DNA of 39,799 nucleotides from CAYMCV01 sp964389005 (GCA_964389005.1 CAYMCV010000006.1:1-39799), one strand, 5' to 3'. Counted from the first letter of the stretch, positions 1 through 8,722 are shown. Notes: generated from the sequence alone by a model not told the origin. Numbers and translations: made by a program.

Positions 1-51
1 TTGATTAAGAAGATGAATATCACACAGGCGTTGAAACTGGGTGAAGACTGA
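1..51 (+). CDS. Probable 3' end of an upstream gene (partial)
   Basis: Frame 1 is open from the first base to a TGA at 49-51 and ends in the residues MNITQALKLGED. It is followed by a non-coding stretch holding a promoter and a T-box leader, which fits the tail of a gene that starts outside the window. Only 16 codons are visible, so no function can be given, and chance openness cannot be excluded. Confidence 0.35.
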   Translation: MIKKMNITQALKLGED

Positions 52-101
52 TTTTTAAGAGAATGCCGATAAAGTAAATTTGATACATTGATGAGAAACT
101 A

Positions 102-130
102 TTGACAAAAAAGATTTAATTGCATATTTT
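102..130 (+). promoter_or_regulatory. Promoter of the cysE-cysS-mrnC operon
   Basis: A perfect -35 box TTGACA (102-107) is followed after 17 bases by TATTTT (125-130), a fair -10 box. The T-box leader begins shortly downstream, so this is the expected sigma-A promoter for the leader and the cysteine genes. Confidence 0.65.
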
Positions 131-149
131 AATAGTAGATAAGATAAAG

Positions 150-375
150 GCTGTGAACGAAAAGAGTAAGATTCAAGGAAGCAACAGAGAGAGACGGTCA
201 TCGGCTGCAAGCCGTCTTTGCAAGAATGAATCCCAAGTGCATTCGGGAGCCGGTTCGGGGAAATCCGTACACGGAGTAGCGCACGTTAAGCGCATTTAAG
301 AGAAGAAGCAAGGCTTCTTAACAAGAGTGGAACCGCGGTAGAACCGTCTCTGTATACAACAGAGACGGTTTTTTA
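150..375 (+). promoter_or_regulatory. T-box riboswitch, probably cysteine-specific
   Basis: The leader contains the diagnostic T-box sequence GAGTGGAACCGCGGTA (325-340), which pairs with the uncharged tRNA acceptor end through the antiterminator. Upstream are an AGAGAG purine motif (187-193) and a stem I distal arm, GACGG...CCGTC (193-216). A TGC triplet at 238-240 on the 3' side of stem I is the likely specifier codon and reads cysteine, matching the downstream genes. It ends in an intrinsic terminator (342-374). In this family, uncharged tRNA-Cys would favour antitermination and raise cysE/cysS expression. The specifier choice is my reading of the fold; another TGC lies at 205-207 in the distal loop. 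Confidence 0.88.
342..374 (+). terminator. T-box regulated terminator
   Basis: The arms AACCGTCTCTGT (342-353) and ACAGAGACGGTT (359-370) are perfectly complementary over 12 bases, with a short loop and a T run ending at 374. The 5' arm directly follows the T-box sequence, so it competes with the antiterminator. Confidence 0.9.
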
Positions 376-434
376 TATCATTATAAGCGATTTTTACTCA
401 ATAATAGAAGCAAGCTTTTTGGAAAGGAATTTGC

Positions 435-1130
435 ATGGGACTGATTCGATTGGTAAAAAATGAAATCAGAATTATCAAAGAACGAGATCCTGCGATTCAT
501 TCTTCAATGGAAGTATTTCTGTATCCGAGTTTCAAGGTGATGCTGCATTACAGGATGGCTCACAAACTGTATCTGCACAAGCACTATTTTCTTGCAAGAT
601 GGATTTCCCAAAGGGCGGTTCGAAAGACAGGAATCGAGATTCATCCGGGTGCAACCATTGGAGATGGATTGTTTATCGACCACGGGAACGGTGTCATCAT
701 CGGGGAGACTGCAATTCTGGGTGACAATGTTACCCTGTATCAGGGCGTAACGCTCGGCGGAACCGGGAAAGAACATGGAAAGCGTCATCCGACCATCGGC
801 GACAATGTGATGATTAGTGCGGGTGCAAAAATCCTTGGTTCTTTTACAGTTGGTGAAAACTCCAAAATCGGTGCCGGCAGTGTGGTGCTTGCAGAGGTTC
901 CACCGAACTCTACGGTTGTAGGAGTGCCGGGACGCGTTGTGAAACGTAACAATGTTGCACTCCCGCGCGCGGACATGGATCAGATACATTTGCCGGATCC
1001 CGTCAAAGAAGATATTGTTCATTTACAAAAAACAAATACAGAATTAACCAATCGCTTACTGGAATTGGAGCGGCAGGTGCGGTTAATGACCAATCAAAAG
1101 GAAACGGAGAATCAAAATGAGAATTTATAA
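435..1130 (+). CDS. cysE: Serine O-acetyltransferase
   Basis: Transfers acetyl from acetyl-CoA to L-serine, giving O-acetylserine, the committed step of cysteine synthesis in the cytoplasm. The 231-residue protein has an alpha-helical N-terminal part (about 1-65) and then left-handed beta-helix hexapeptide repeats (about 65-175). These include IHPGATIGDG, the loop GVTLGGTGKEHGKRHPTIGDN with the active-site histidines, and a closing GAGSVVLAEVPPNSTVVGVPG. The length is at the short end for CysE, as in Firmicutes. The start is supported by GGAAAGGA just upstream. It lies directly behind the cysteine T-box and overlaps cysS by 14 bases, so synthesis of cysteine and its loading onto tRNA are co-controlled. 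The last 40 residues are a polar helical tail. Confidence 0.95.
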   Translation: MGLIRLVKNEIRIIKERDPAIHSSMEVFLYPSFKVMLHYRMAHKLYLHKHYFLARWISQRAVRKTGIEIHPGATIGDGLFIDHGNGVIIGETAILGDNVTLYQGVTLGGTGKEHGKRHPTIGDNVMISAGAKILGSFTVGENSKIGAGSVVLAEVPPNSTVVGVPGRVVKRNNVALPRADMDQIHLPDPVKEDIVHLQKTNTELTNRLLELERQVRLMTNQKETENQNENL

Positions 1131-2538
1131 CACAATGAGCGGAAGAAAAGAAGATTTTATTCCATTGGAGGAAGGGAAGGTACGCATGTATGTGTGCGGA
1201 CCGACTGTTTATAATCTGATTCACATTGGTAATGCGAGACCGATGATTGTCTTCGATACAGTGCGCAGATATTTCGAGTATAAAGGTTATGAGGTAAATT
1301 ATGTCTCCAATTTTACGGACGTGGATGACAAGATTATTAAGGCGGCAAATGAAGCCGGTGTAGAACCCTCAATCATCTCGGAGCGTTATATCGAAGAATG
1401 TAAAAAAGACATGAAAGCGTTGAATGTGAAGCCGGCTACAACACATCCGAAGGCGACTAATGAGATTGACGGCATGCTTCAAATGATTGAAATTCTGATA
1501 GAGAAGGGACATGCATACGCAGCGGCTGACGGGACGGTGTATTTCCGTACGAGAAGTTTTAGGGATTATGGCAAATTATCACATAAAAATCTGGATGATT
1601 TGCAGGGAGGCAATCGCTCCTTGCTTGTGAGCGGAGAAGATCAAAAAGAGGATCCGTTGGATTTCGTTCTGTGGAAACCCAAGAAAGAGGGCGAGCCGTT
1701 TTGGGAATCCAAGTGGTGCTGCGGTCGTCCGGGATGGCACATTGAATGTTCCGTTATGAGCAAAAAATACTTAGGGGATGAAATCGACATTCACGCAGGC
1801 GGAGAGGATCTTGTATTTCCGCATCATGAGAATGAAATTGCACAGAGCGAGGCAGCGAACGGAAAGACATTTGCACGCTATTGGATGCACAATGCATTTT
1901 TAAACATTGACAATAAAAAGATGAGCAAATCGCTCGGTAACTTTTTTACGGTCAGAGACATTGCGGAGAAGTACGACTTACAGGTGCTTCGTTTCCTTAT
2001 GCTTTCCGCACACTATCGCAGTCAGCTGAATTTCAGTGCGGACTTGATGGAAGCTGCCAAAAACGGTCTCGACAGGATATTGACGGCTGCACAAAGGATG
2101 CAGGATTTGATTGATATAAAAAAGGCCGACGAGACAGGCACAGAACTCTCGGATAATGAGCAAAATCTTCTTACGGAAGCCGCAGAATATATGAAGAAGT
2201 TTGAAAGTGCGATGGAGGATGATTTCAACACGGCAGATGCCATTTCCGCTATTTTTGAACTGGTGAAGTTTATGAATACGAATGCGGGAGAGGAGAATCA
2301 TCTTGCATATTTGGAAGCATTGTATCAGCAGCTAAAAACGATGACAGATGTCTGCGGAATTATTACAGAGAAGACGAAGGAACTTTTAGATGAGGACATC
2401 GAAGCGTTGATTGTTCAAAGACAGGAAGCCAGAAAAGCCAAAGACTTTAAGCGTGCAGATGAAATCAGAGAGGAACTCTTGGAAAAGGGAATCATTCTGG
2501 AAGATACCAGAGAAGGGGTAAAATGGAAAAAGGCATAG
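1117..2538 (+). CDS. cysS: Cysteinyl-tRNA synthetase
   Basis: Charges tRNA-Cys with cysteine using ATP. The 473-residue class I synthetase shows the N-terminal MYVCGPTVYN block with zinc-ligand Cys27, the HIGH-type signature HIGN (36-39), further zinc-site residues around CSVM and the HHENEIAQSE block, and KMSKS at 268-272. The C-terminal third is the helical tRNA-anticodon and DALR-type region. Length is normal for the family. The start lies inside the end of cysE, with ACGGAG as ribosome binding site, indicating translational coupling. Regulation is by the upstream T-box. No unusual residues were seen. Confidence 0.97.
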   Translation: MRIYNTMSGRKEDFIPLEEGKVRMYVCGPTVYNLIHIGNARPMIVFDTVRRYFEYKGYEVNYVSNFTDVDDKIIKAANEAGVEPSIISERYIEECKKDMKALNVKPATTHPKATNEIDGMLQMIEILIEKGHAYAAADGTVYFRTRSFRDYGKLSHKNLDDLQGGNRSLLVSGEDQKEDPLDFVLWKPKKEGEPFWESKWCCGRPGWHIECSVMSKKYLGDEIDIHAGGEDLVFPHHENEIAQSEAANGKTFARYWMHNAFLNIDNKKMSKSLGNFFTVRDIAEKYDLQVLRFLMLSAHYRSQLNFSADLMEAAKNGLDRILTAAQRMQDLIDIKKADETGTELSDNEQNLLTEAAEYMKKFESAMEDDFNTADAISAIFELVKFMNTNAGEENHLAYLEALYQQLKTMTDVCGIITEKTKELLDEDIEALIVQRQEARKAKDFKRADEIREELLEKGIILEDTREGVKWKKA

Positions 2539-2948
2539 ATTATTTCGGAGAGATCAAAGATAGTTTTGGAATTGTCGATGTTGATGTCAAGACATATTCT
2601 CCGCTGGCACTGGCTTTTATCGGGGACAGTATTTATGACCTGGTGATTCGAAGCATTCTGGTGGGGGAAGGCAATCGCAGGGTTAATGCGCTGCATAAGG
2701 ATAAAAGCAACCTGGTGAGAGCTTGTAAGCAAGCAGAAATGGCGGATTTTTTGGAAGAACATCTGTCAGAGGAGGAAGCCGAGGTTTATAAGCGCGGAAA
2801 AAATGCAAAAACCGTTTCCACAGCCAAAAACGCCAGCTTGAAGGAATACCACAAAGCCACCGGATTGGAGGCATTGTTTGGCTACCTTTACTTATGTGGG
2901 CAAACCGAACGACTATTTACATTAATTCGGCTGTGCGATATTTTTTAG
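2523..2948 (+). CDS. mrnC: Mini-ribonuclease III
   Basis: A dimeric double-strand-specific endoribonuclease that, in Bacillus, matures the ends of 23S rRNA. The 141-residue protein is a single RNase III catalytic domain without a dsRNA-binding domain. The signature LALAFIGDSIYDLVIR contains the catalytic Asp35, and the block KGKNAKT-like VYKRGKNAKTV around residue 95 is also typical of MrnC. It begins 16 bases before the cysS stop, with AAGGGG as ribosome binding site. The cysS-mrnC pairing is common in Firmicutes and supports the assignment. A terminator follows 8 bases after the stop. Confidence 0.94.
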   Translation: MEKGIDYFGEIKDSFGIVDVDVKTYSPLALAFIGDSIYDLVIRSILVGEGNRRVNALHKDKSNLVRACKQAEMADFLEEHLSEEEAEVYKRGKNAKTVSTAKNASLKEYHKATGLEALFGYLYLCGQTERLFTLIRLCDIF

Positions 2949-2955
2949 GCAGGTG

Positions 2956-2989
2956 ATAAGTCATATCGAAAGGTATGACTTATTTTTTG
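2956..2989 (+). terminator. Terminator of the cysE-cysS-mrnC operon
   Basis: The arms ATAAGTCATA (2956-2965) and TATGACTTAT (2974-2983) form a 10-bp stem around an 8-base loop, followed by six T residues. It sits just after mrnC and before a new promoter. Confidence 0.85.
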
Positions 2990-2999
2990 TTTACGTGCC

Positions 3000-3028
3000 T
3001 TGCAGGCGGCGTCAACAGGTGGTATGAT
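3000..3028 (+). promoter_or_regulatory. Likely promoter of rlmB
   Basis: TTGCAG (3000-3005) and TATGAT (3023-3028) are separated by 17 bases. The position just after the mrnC terminator and before rlmB fits. The match is moderate, not perfect. Confidence 0.5.
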
Positions 3029-3105
3029 AAGAATAATACTCATTTGTGTGAGGCATGAATGATTTTTTACCAAGAAGGTTATTTTTAAGCGGAAAGAGAG
3101 AAATT

Positions 3106-3843
3106 ATGGGATATCGCGAATTTGTTATTGAAGGTCGCAATGCTGTAACAGAGGCGTTGCGTGCAGGAAAGAGTATAGACAGAATTTATGTACTTGACGG
3201 TTGCCAGGACGGACCGATTTCGACTATTAAACGAGAGGCTAAGAAACAGGACATCATGGTGCGCTACGTGGAGAAGGAGCGCTTGGATCAGATTTCGGAG
3301 ACGGGGAAGCATCAGGGTGTGATTGCATATGCGGCAGCATATGAGTATGCCGAGGTAGAAGATCTTCTAAAAAAAGCCCAAGAGAAAGGCGAAGATCCGT
3401 TCTTGATTTTATTGGATAATATTGAAGACCCGCATAATTTTGGCGCAATTCTGCGTACCGCCAATTTGGCAGGGGCGCATGGTGTTATTATTCCGAAGAA
3501 TCGTGCGGTCGGATTAACGGCCACTGTGGCAAGGACTTCCGCCGGTGCCATCAACTACACGCCGGTTGCCAAAGTCACCAATTTGACCAAGACCATTGAA
3601 GAACTGAAGAAAAAGGGTATGTGGTTTGTTTGTGCGGATATGGACGGTGTAGCAATGTATGATTTGGACTTAAAAGGTCCCATCGGTCTTATTATCGGAA
3701 ATGAAGGTTCCGGTGTCGGACGATTGGTGAAGGAAGCTTGTGACTATGTGGCGGCGATTCCGATGAAAGGCGACATTGATTCCTTAAATGCTTCGGTAGC
3801 CGCAGGGGTGCTGGCATACGAGATTGTTAGGCAGAGAAGATAA
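3106..3843 (+). CDS. rlmB: 23S rRNA 2'-O-methyltransferase, RlmB/TrmH family
   Basis: A SPOUT-fold methyltransferase that uses S-adenosylmethionine to methylate a ribose 2'-hydroxyl; family members act on G2251 of 23S rRNA. The N-terminal substrate-binding domain starts with EGRNAVTEAL. The trefoil-knot domain carries the three SPOUT motifs: LDNIEDPHNFGAILRTA, IGNEGSGVGR and IPMKGDIDSLNASVAAGV. I chose the ATG at 3106 (245 residues, normal length), because GGAAAGAGAG lies upstream at good spacing. An in-frame ATG at 3055 would add 17 residues unlike the family and has poor spacing to its GAGG. The gene is 20 bases before sigH, probably co-transcribed. The exact target nucleotide is inferred from the family. 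Confidence 0.9.
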   Translation: MGYREFVIEGRNAVTEALRAGKSIDRIYVLDGCQDGPISTIKREAKKQDIMVRYVEKERLDQISETGKHQGVIAYAAAYEYAEVEDLLKKAQEKGEDPFLILLDNIEDPHNFGAILRTANLAGAHGVIIPKNRAVGLTATVARTSAGAINYTPVAKVTNLTKTIEELKKKGMWFVCADMDGVAMYDLDLKGPIGLIIGNEGSGVGRLVKEACDYVAAIPMKGDIDSLNASVAAGVLAYEIVRQRR

Positions 3844-3863
3844 AAAACACACGGGGGATTTGG

Positions 3864-4493
3864 ATGAATCGGGAATATGAAGGTCTGACGGACGAGGAAT
3901 TGATTGTTCGATTCCGCGAAGGCGAGACGGAAATCGTCGATTTTATCATGGAGAAATATAAGAATCTTGTGCGTAGTAAGGCCAAGTCGATGTTTATTTT
4001 GGGCGGAGATACACAGGATTTAATACAGGAAGGCATGATTGGTTTATTTAAGGCAATCAGGGATTATGATTTTGGACGAGATGCCAGTTTTTTTACCTTT
4101 GCAGATTTGTGTGTGGCAAGGAATATGTATACGGCGGTTCAAAAGTCCGGCAGAAAGAAGCATATGCCGCTGAACTCTTATATTTCAATTGACGGACGTG
4201 AAGGAAGCAAAGATGATAATCGTGAGGCGGGAATCATCGGCGGGTTGATTGCCGATGAGAGTATTTGCAATCCTGAGGAAATATTGATTGGGAAAGAGAC
4301 CGTAGCACTTCTTGAGAAAAGTATTGAACGGGATTTAAGTCCCTTTGAACGTCAAGTTCTGGAATTGACGATGACGGGACTCGGATATGCGGAAATTGCA
4401 AAAATTTTGGGGCGCGATGAAAAATCTGCCGACAATGCTTTACAAAGAATACGTGCAAAAGTGAAAAAGTGTATTGCCGCCGAGCGCGCATAA
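3864..4493 (+). CDS. sigH: RNA polymerase sigma factor SigH
   Basis: A sigma-70-family factor that, in Bacillus and Clostridia, directs early sporulation and transition-state genes. At 209 residues it has the usual length. Region 2 includes DLIQEGMIGLFKAIRDYD, the core-binding and -10-recognition part, and region 4 has the helix-turn-helix TGLGYAEIAKILGRDEKS near the C-terminus. The ATG at 3864 is preceded by a strong GGGGG-type ribosome binding site. It follows rlmB, the order seen in many Clostridia. This supports a spore-forming ancestry for the organism. Confidence 0.93.
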   Translation: MNREYEGLTDEELIVRFREGETEIVDFIMEKYKNLVRSKAKSMFILGGDTQDLIQEGMIGLFKAIRDYDFGRDASFFTFADLCVARNMYTAVQKSGRKKHMPLNSYISIDGREGSKDDNREAGIIGGLIADESICNPEEILIGKETVALLEKSIERDLSPFERQVLELTMTGLGYAEIAKILGRDEKSADNALQRIRAKVKKCIAAERA

Positions 4494-4527
4494 TACAGAA
4501 CGGAGTCAGAGGGTTAGGAGGGGTTTC

Positions 4528-6852
4528 ATGGAGACAAAAAAGAGAATTCGGGTAGGTTTGTTTTTGGGGAATTTGGAAGATGAATTTGACTGCAGTGTTG
4601 CACGCGGTGCAATCAAAGGCTCCAAAGATATTGACGTGAATCTGATTATTTTTCACGGAAAATATATCAAAGCGGAGTATGAAGATAAAGAAATCACGAA
4701 ATATGAATATCAGAAAAATGCAGTTTATTACTATGCCACGAAGGAGAACATTGATGTTTTGATTGTGGTTTTGGGAACCATCGGTACGATGATGAGTGAC
4801 GAAGAGAAGAGAGAGTTTTTTTCTCATTTTGAAGGGATTCCCATACTGCTGATAGCCTCCGAATTGGAAGGATACCCCGCAATTATGTTTGACAACGAAA
4901 CCGGTTTCAAAGAGGGGATTCGCCATATCATTAAGGAACACCATAGAGAGCAAATTGGTTTTGTCAGCGGTCCGTTGACCAACACGGATGCCTGGGAACG
5001 GTTACAGGCATATAAAGATGTCTTGGCAGAATTTGGAATGGAATACGATGAGAAGAAGGTGGTTTACGGTAATTTTTCGCGGTACAGCGAAAAAATCGTA
5101 GAGGATCTTCTGGAAGAAAACCGAGATTTGGATGGTATAGTGTTTGCTAATGACCAGATGGCAATCGGCGGATACAATGTGTTGAAGAAACATAATATCA
5201 CCATAGGAGAGGATGTTTCCGTCATGGGATTTGATGATTCGCCTGTGGCAATCACACTATCTCCCAGCATGACGTCGGTTCGTGCCGATGCTGCTGAGAT
5301 TGGGCGTACTGCAATTCGTGAAAGTGCGAATCTATATTTTAATGGGAAAGTGAACTGCACTCGCGTGAATACGGTGTTAATACGTCGTGCATCCTGCGGA
5401 TGTGATGCCATTTCCGTATCAGGCTATGAAAACAGTGAGACGTTGGTGCGTATGCAGGCATATGATGCCGAAGTTATCGCAAGGGAAATGACGAATACGT
5501 ATCTTCCTGACAAAAATAGTAAGAATCTGAAATATCAAAAAGCACGCGAGGCTTTTTATGTGTTCGTCAAGACAATATCGGAATTTACTTGTGACGAGTA
5601 TTACAGCCTAAAGGATCGAAAAATGATTCTGGCTTATTTTGAGCGAATGATGAATTCCTATTTGATGGAGTTCATCGAAGTGGAAGAGATTATCAATGTT
5701 CTTGATTTCTTAAAGACCTTACTTTTACAGGATTCGAAACGTGATTCCGCTGAAATCAAAGAAATTTTTATGGCAATTTACAGACAAGTCGCGTCCTATG
5801 CAGTCAGTGGAGTGGAGGATTACTACTTCCATTCGGATTGGGTGAACTGGATTACCAACTCCATTTCCCGCGATATGTTGGTTTACGAGACGACGGATGA
5901 CAGAGCTTTTATCTCAATTATGGAGAAACTCAAACGCCTTGACATCACGAGAAGTTATCTCTACGTTTTTGATGAACCGATTCGCTTCTTGCAAGGAGAC
6001 GGTTCCGGTTATCAGGAGCGTGTAAAAAAGATTAATCTCAAAGCGTTTCACGATGGGAAGATGGCAGAATCTGTTCAGCCGAAGTTGCAACAGATGGCAC
6101 CTGAGGATATTCTGAATAATCAATTTTTACCAAGAGATGATGCCTATGCTTTCGTTTTAAGCGTTCTTTATGCCAATGAGGAACAGTACGGTCTCATTTT
6201 GTGCGAAATGGAGCCGCACTACTTTGGCTACTTAAATGCCTTACTGAATCAAGTGAGTGCAGCATTAAAGATATTGTTACTTCTGAAACAAAGGGATGCG
6301 ATACAACAGAAATTACAGGATAATCTACAGTTTATCAAAGAAAGCAATATGGTTTTGGAGGCTTTGTCGAAATCAGACGAACTTACGGGAATCTATAATC
6401 GACGTGGCTTTTTTGACCTAACCTCATCAATGATAAAAAACAAGCGAAATGAAGGGAAACGAGCAATTCTTGTTTATGCGGATTTGGATAATCTGAAACA
6501 AATCAATGACTGCTTTGGCCATGATGAAGGTGATTTCGCGCTTGTCAGCGCTACGACGATACTAAAAGAAGCATTCAGAAGCACGGATGTGGTTGGCAGA
6601 ATCGGCGGGGATGAGTTTGCGGTTTTTGCATTTGTAAACGGAGAGAACAATGTCGAGACCTTTTATAACAGAATTAAGCGAATCACGGCAGAGTTCAATG
6701 AAAAGTGCGAAAAAGCATATAATGTCTGCGTCAGTATCGGAATCCATGAATTCATTTGCGGAAAGAATACATCGCTCGAAGATAATTTGGATATGGCGGA
6801 TGCATTGCTTTATTCAGATAAGCGCAAGAAGAATCATGATGCGAGAAAATAG
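4528..6852 (+). CDS. Cytosolic LacI-type sensor with diguanylate cyclase (GGDEF) domain
   Basis: Predicted to make cyclic di-GMP from two GTP in response to a small ligand. The 774-residue protein has no signal peptide or membrane segment. Residues 1 to about 290 are a periplasmic-binding-protein/LacI-like sugar-binding fold without a DNA-binding helix-turn-helix (IRVGLFLGNLEDEF, IVFANDQMAIGGY, DVSVMGFDDSP). About 300-600 is a helical and GAF-like region without a confident match. The C-terminal GGDEF domain has DELTGIYNRRGFF and an intact GGDEF active site (693-697). RSTD five residues before it forms a product-inhibition I-site. The ATG at 4528 has AGGAGGGG upstream and is preferred over an in-frame ATG at 4474 inside sigH. 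The ligand is unknown. Confidence 0.88.
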   Translation: METKKRIRVGLFLGNLEDEFDCSVARGAIKGSKDIDVNLIIFHGKYIKAEYEDKEITKYEYQKNAVYYYATKENIDVLIVVLGTIGTMMSDEEKREFFSHFEGIPILLIASELEGYPAIMFDNETGFKEGIRHIIKEHHREQIGFVSGPLTNTDAWERLQAYKDVLAEFGMEYDEKKVVYGNFSRYSEKIVEDLLEENRDLDGIVFANDQMAIGGYNVLKKHNITIGEDVSVMGFDDSPVAITLSPSMTSVRADAAEIGRTAIRESANLYFNGKVNCTRVNTVLIRRASCGCDAISVSGYENSETLVRMQAYDAEVIAREMTNTYLPDKNSKNLKYQKAREAFYVFVKTISEFTCDEYYSLKDRKMILAYFERMMNSYLMEFIEVEEIINVLDFLKTLLLQDSKRDSAEIKEIFMAIYRQVASYAVSGVEDYYFHSDWVNWITNSISRDMLVYETTDDRAFISIMEKLKRLDITRSYLYVFDEPIRFLQGDGSGYQERVKKINLKAFHDGKMAESVQPKLQQMAPEDILNNQFLPRDDAYAFVLSVLYANEEQYGLILCEMEPHYFGYLNALLNQVSAALKILLLLKQRDAIQQKLQDNLQFIKESNMVLEALSKSDELTGIYNRRGFFDLTSSMIKNKRNEGKRAILVYADLDNLKQINDCFGHDEGDFALVSATTILKEAFRSTDVVGRIGGDEFAVFAFVNGENNVETFYNRIKRITAEFNEKCEKAYNVCVSIGIHEFICGKNTSLEDNLDMADALLYSDKRKKNHDARK

Positions 6853-6897
6853 ACTGCGTTATTTAGCGGTGGTAGAAATAATTAATGAAATAAATAG

Positions 6898-6926
6898 TTG
6901 ACAAAACCGGAAAAATATACTATACT
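6898..6926 (+). promoter_or_regulatory. Promoter of the DEAD-box helicase gene
   Basis: A perfect TTGACA (6898-6903), a 17-base spacer and TATACT (6921-6926) make a near-consensus sigma-A promoter. The predicted start near 6933 leaves a leader of about 100 bases. Confidence 0.85.
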
Positions 6927-6948
6927 GAGACAGTTTTGCAGGGTAGAG

Positions 6949-7015
6949 GTCGAAGTTCTGTTACAGAACTTCGACTTTTGTCATGCGACAGACAATGGTA
7001 AGACGCCATAGGCGT
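6949..7015 (+). promoter_or_regulatory. Structured 5' leader of the helicase mRNA
   Basis: Three hairpins follow each other. A perfect 12-bp stem GTCGAAGTTCTG / CAGAACTTCGAC has a TTA loop (6949-6975) and is followed by four T. A small one is TGTC-ATGC-GACA (6980-6991). ACGCC-ATA-GGCGT (7003-7015) lies just before the ribosome binding site. The first looks like an attenuator or stability element. mRNAs of DEAD-box helicases are known targets of structure-based autoregulation and cold response in some bacteria, so a regulatory role is plausible but unproven. Confidence 0.55.
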
Positions 7016-7035
7016 ATCGAAAAATGAGGTGAAAG

Positions 7036-8718
7036 ATGAGTTTAGATTTACAAGTAACAAAAGGATATGAAGAATCCGGAATCGATGAGCGAATTTTACG
7101 TGCGATAAAGGAAATGGGATTTGAGTCAATGACGCCAATTCAGGAACAGGCAATACCGTTACTGACTGAAGGCAAAGACATCATCGGTCAGGCACAGACC
7201 GGAACGGGAAAGACAGCAGCTTTTGGAATTCCGATTCTTCAGATGATTGATATGCAAGCGACCGGAGTGCAGGCAATTGTTTTGTGCCCAACAAGAGAAC
7301 TTGCGATACAGGCAGCAGAGGAACTCAGAAGATTCGGAAAGTTCATGAGCGGCATCAAAGTACTTCCTATTTACGGAGGCCAGGATATAACGAAACAGAT
7401 TCGTTCTCTCAAAAGTAATGTTTCGGTTGTTGTCGGAACACCGGGCAGAGTAATGGATCATATGCGTCGTCACACACTAAGGTTGGAGAACATCAAAATG
7501 GTGGTGTTGGATGAAGCGGATGAAATGCTGAACATGGGATTTCGTGAGGATATCGAGACCATTCTTGCAGAGATTCCGGCAGAACACCAGACAGCACTTT
7601 TCTCTGCGACGATGCCAAAAGCAATTCTGGAGATTACAGATACTTATCAGAAGAACGCGGTGCATATTCGTATGCCGCAGAAGGAACTAACGATTCCGCT
7701 GGTTAAACAATATTATTACGAAGTGAAACGTCCCAATAAGGAAGAAGTCGTAGCCCGACTCTTGGATTATTACAATCCCAAACGTTCCTTAATATTTTGC
7801 AATACCAAAAAAATGGTGGATGATTTAACCGAGAACCTAAAAGGACGCGGATATTTTGCAGAGGGTTTACACGGAGATTTGTCACAGAATCAACGTGATA
7901 AGGTTATGAGTGCATTTCGTTCGGGAACGGCAGAAATTCTGATTGCGACAGACGTAGCCGCAAGAGGAATAGATGTTGACGACGTTGAGGCGGTTTTTAA
8001 CTATGACGTACCGCAAGATATCGAATATTATGTACATCGTATCGGCAGAACCGGTCGTGCAGGCAAAACCGGACGTTCTTTTACACTGGTATGCGGGCGC
8101 GAAATCTTCAAGATTCGTGAAATTGAGCGTTCCTGCAATACCAAAATTAAGGCAAGAACAGTGCCGTCTGCGGCTGATATTACGGCTGTGAAGTCCGACA
8201 AAATTCTCAATGAGGCAATGAAGAATTTCAAGGAACATGATATGACTCCGATGCTAAAATTGGTGGAAGATAAAATCAACGATGAAGATATTACGGCACT
8301 GGAATTGGCGGCAGCATTTTTGCAGATGCATATGGGCGAGAAAATTGAAGATTTACCGATTGAGACATTTGAGAACGCAAGACCGCGAACACGCAGATAC
8401 GGTGAAAACGAACACAGCGGTATGAAGAATACAACGCGCGGCGGATATGCAAAACGTGATTCGCAAGACTATCGCAAAGATGGACTCAAAAAAGGGCGCG
8501 ACCCAAAAACCGAAAACAAACCGGAGAAAAAGCGTGTCAGATATGTGGATCCGTGGGCGGAAAGAACAACGGAGAAGCGTGCGGAAGGCGTGAAAGAGTA
8601 CGGGGCAAAGAAGCAAGTCGGAAAAAAGCCGGAGCGGAAACGCAGACTGCGTGAAAGCGATATCAATATTTACGGTAAGATTAAGAGAAAATCTGAAAAA
8701 GAATTCAAAGAAGTATAA
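7036..8718 (+). CDS. DEAD-box ATP-dependent RNA helicase (CshA/DeaD-like)
   Basis: Unwinds short RNA duplexes with ATP; family roles are RNA decay, ribosome assembly and cold adaptation. The 560-residue protein has the Q motif (MTPIQEQAIP), motif I AQTGTGKT (53-60), PTRELA, TPGR, the DEAD box (159-162), SAT (190-192) and, in the second RecA domain, the motif VI block HRIGRTGRAG. Residues from about 440 on form a basic Arg/Lys-rich low-complexity tail likely to bind RNA. The start has GAGGTGA upstream. It is a single-gene unit with its own promoter, a structured leader and a terminator. CshA and DeaD are not separable from the sequence alone, so no symbol is given. Confidence 0.93.
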   Translation: MSLDLQVTKGYEESGIDERILRAIKEMGFESMTPIQEQAIPLLTEGKDIIGQAQTGTGKTAAFGIPILQMIDMQATGVQAIVLCPTRELAIQAAEELRRFGKFMSGIKVLPIYGGQDITKQIRSLKSNVSVVVGTPGRVMDHMRRHTLRLENIKMVVLDEADEMLNMGFREDIETILAEIPAEHQTALFSATMPKAILEITDTYQKNAVHIRMPQKELTIPLVKQYYYEVKRPNKEEVVARLLDYYNPKRSLIFCNTKKMVDDLTENLKGRGYFAEGLHGDLSQNQRDKVMSAFRSGTAEILIATDVAARGIDVDDVEAVFNYDVPQDIEYYVHRIGRTGRAGKTGRSFTLVCGREIFKIREIERSCNTKIKARTVPSAADITAVKSDKILNEAMKNFKEHDMTPMLKLVEDKINDEDITALELAAAFLQMHMGEKIEDLPIETFENARPRTRRYGENEHSGMKNTTRGGYAKRDSQDYRKDGLKKGRDPKTENKPEKKRVRYVDPWAERTTEKRAEGVKEYGAKKQVGKKPERKRRLRESDINIYGKIKRKSEKEFKEV

Positions 8719-8722
8719 AATA

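Noticed and set aside
3055..3105. Upstream ATG as start of rlmB
   Set aside because: The extra 17 residues are unlike the family and GAGG is only one base from the ATG, whereas the ATG at 3106 is well spaced from GGAAAGAGAG.
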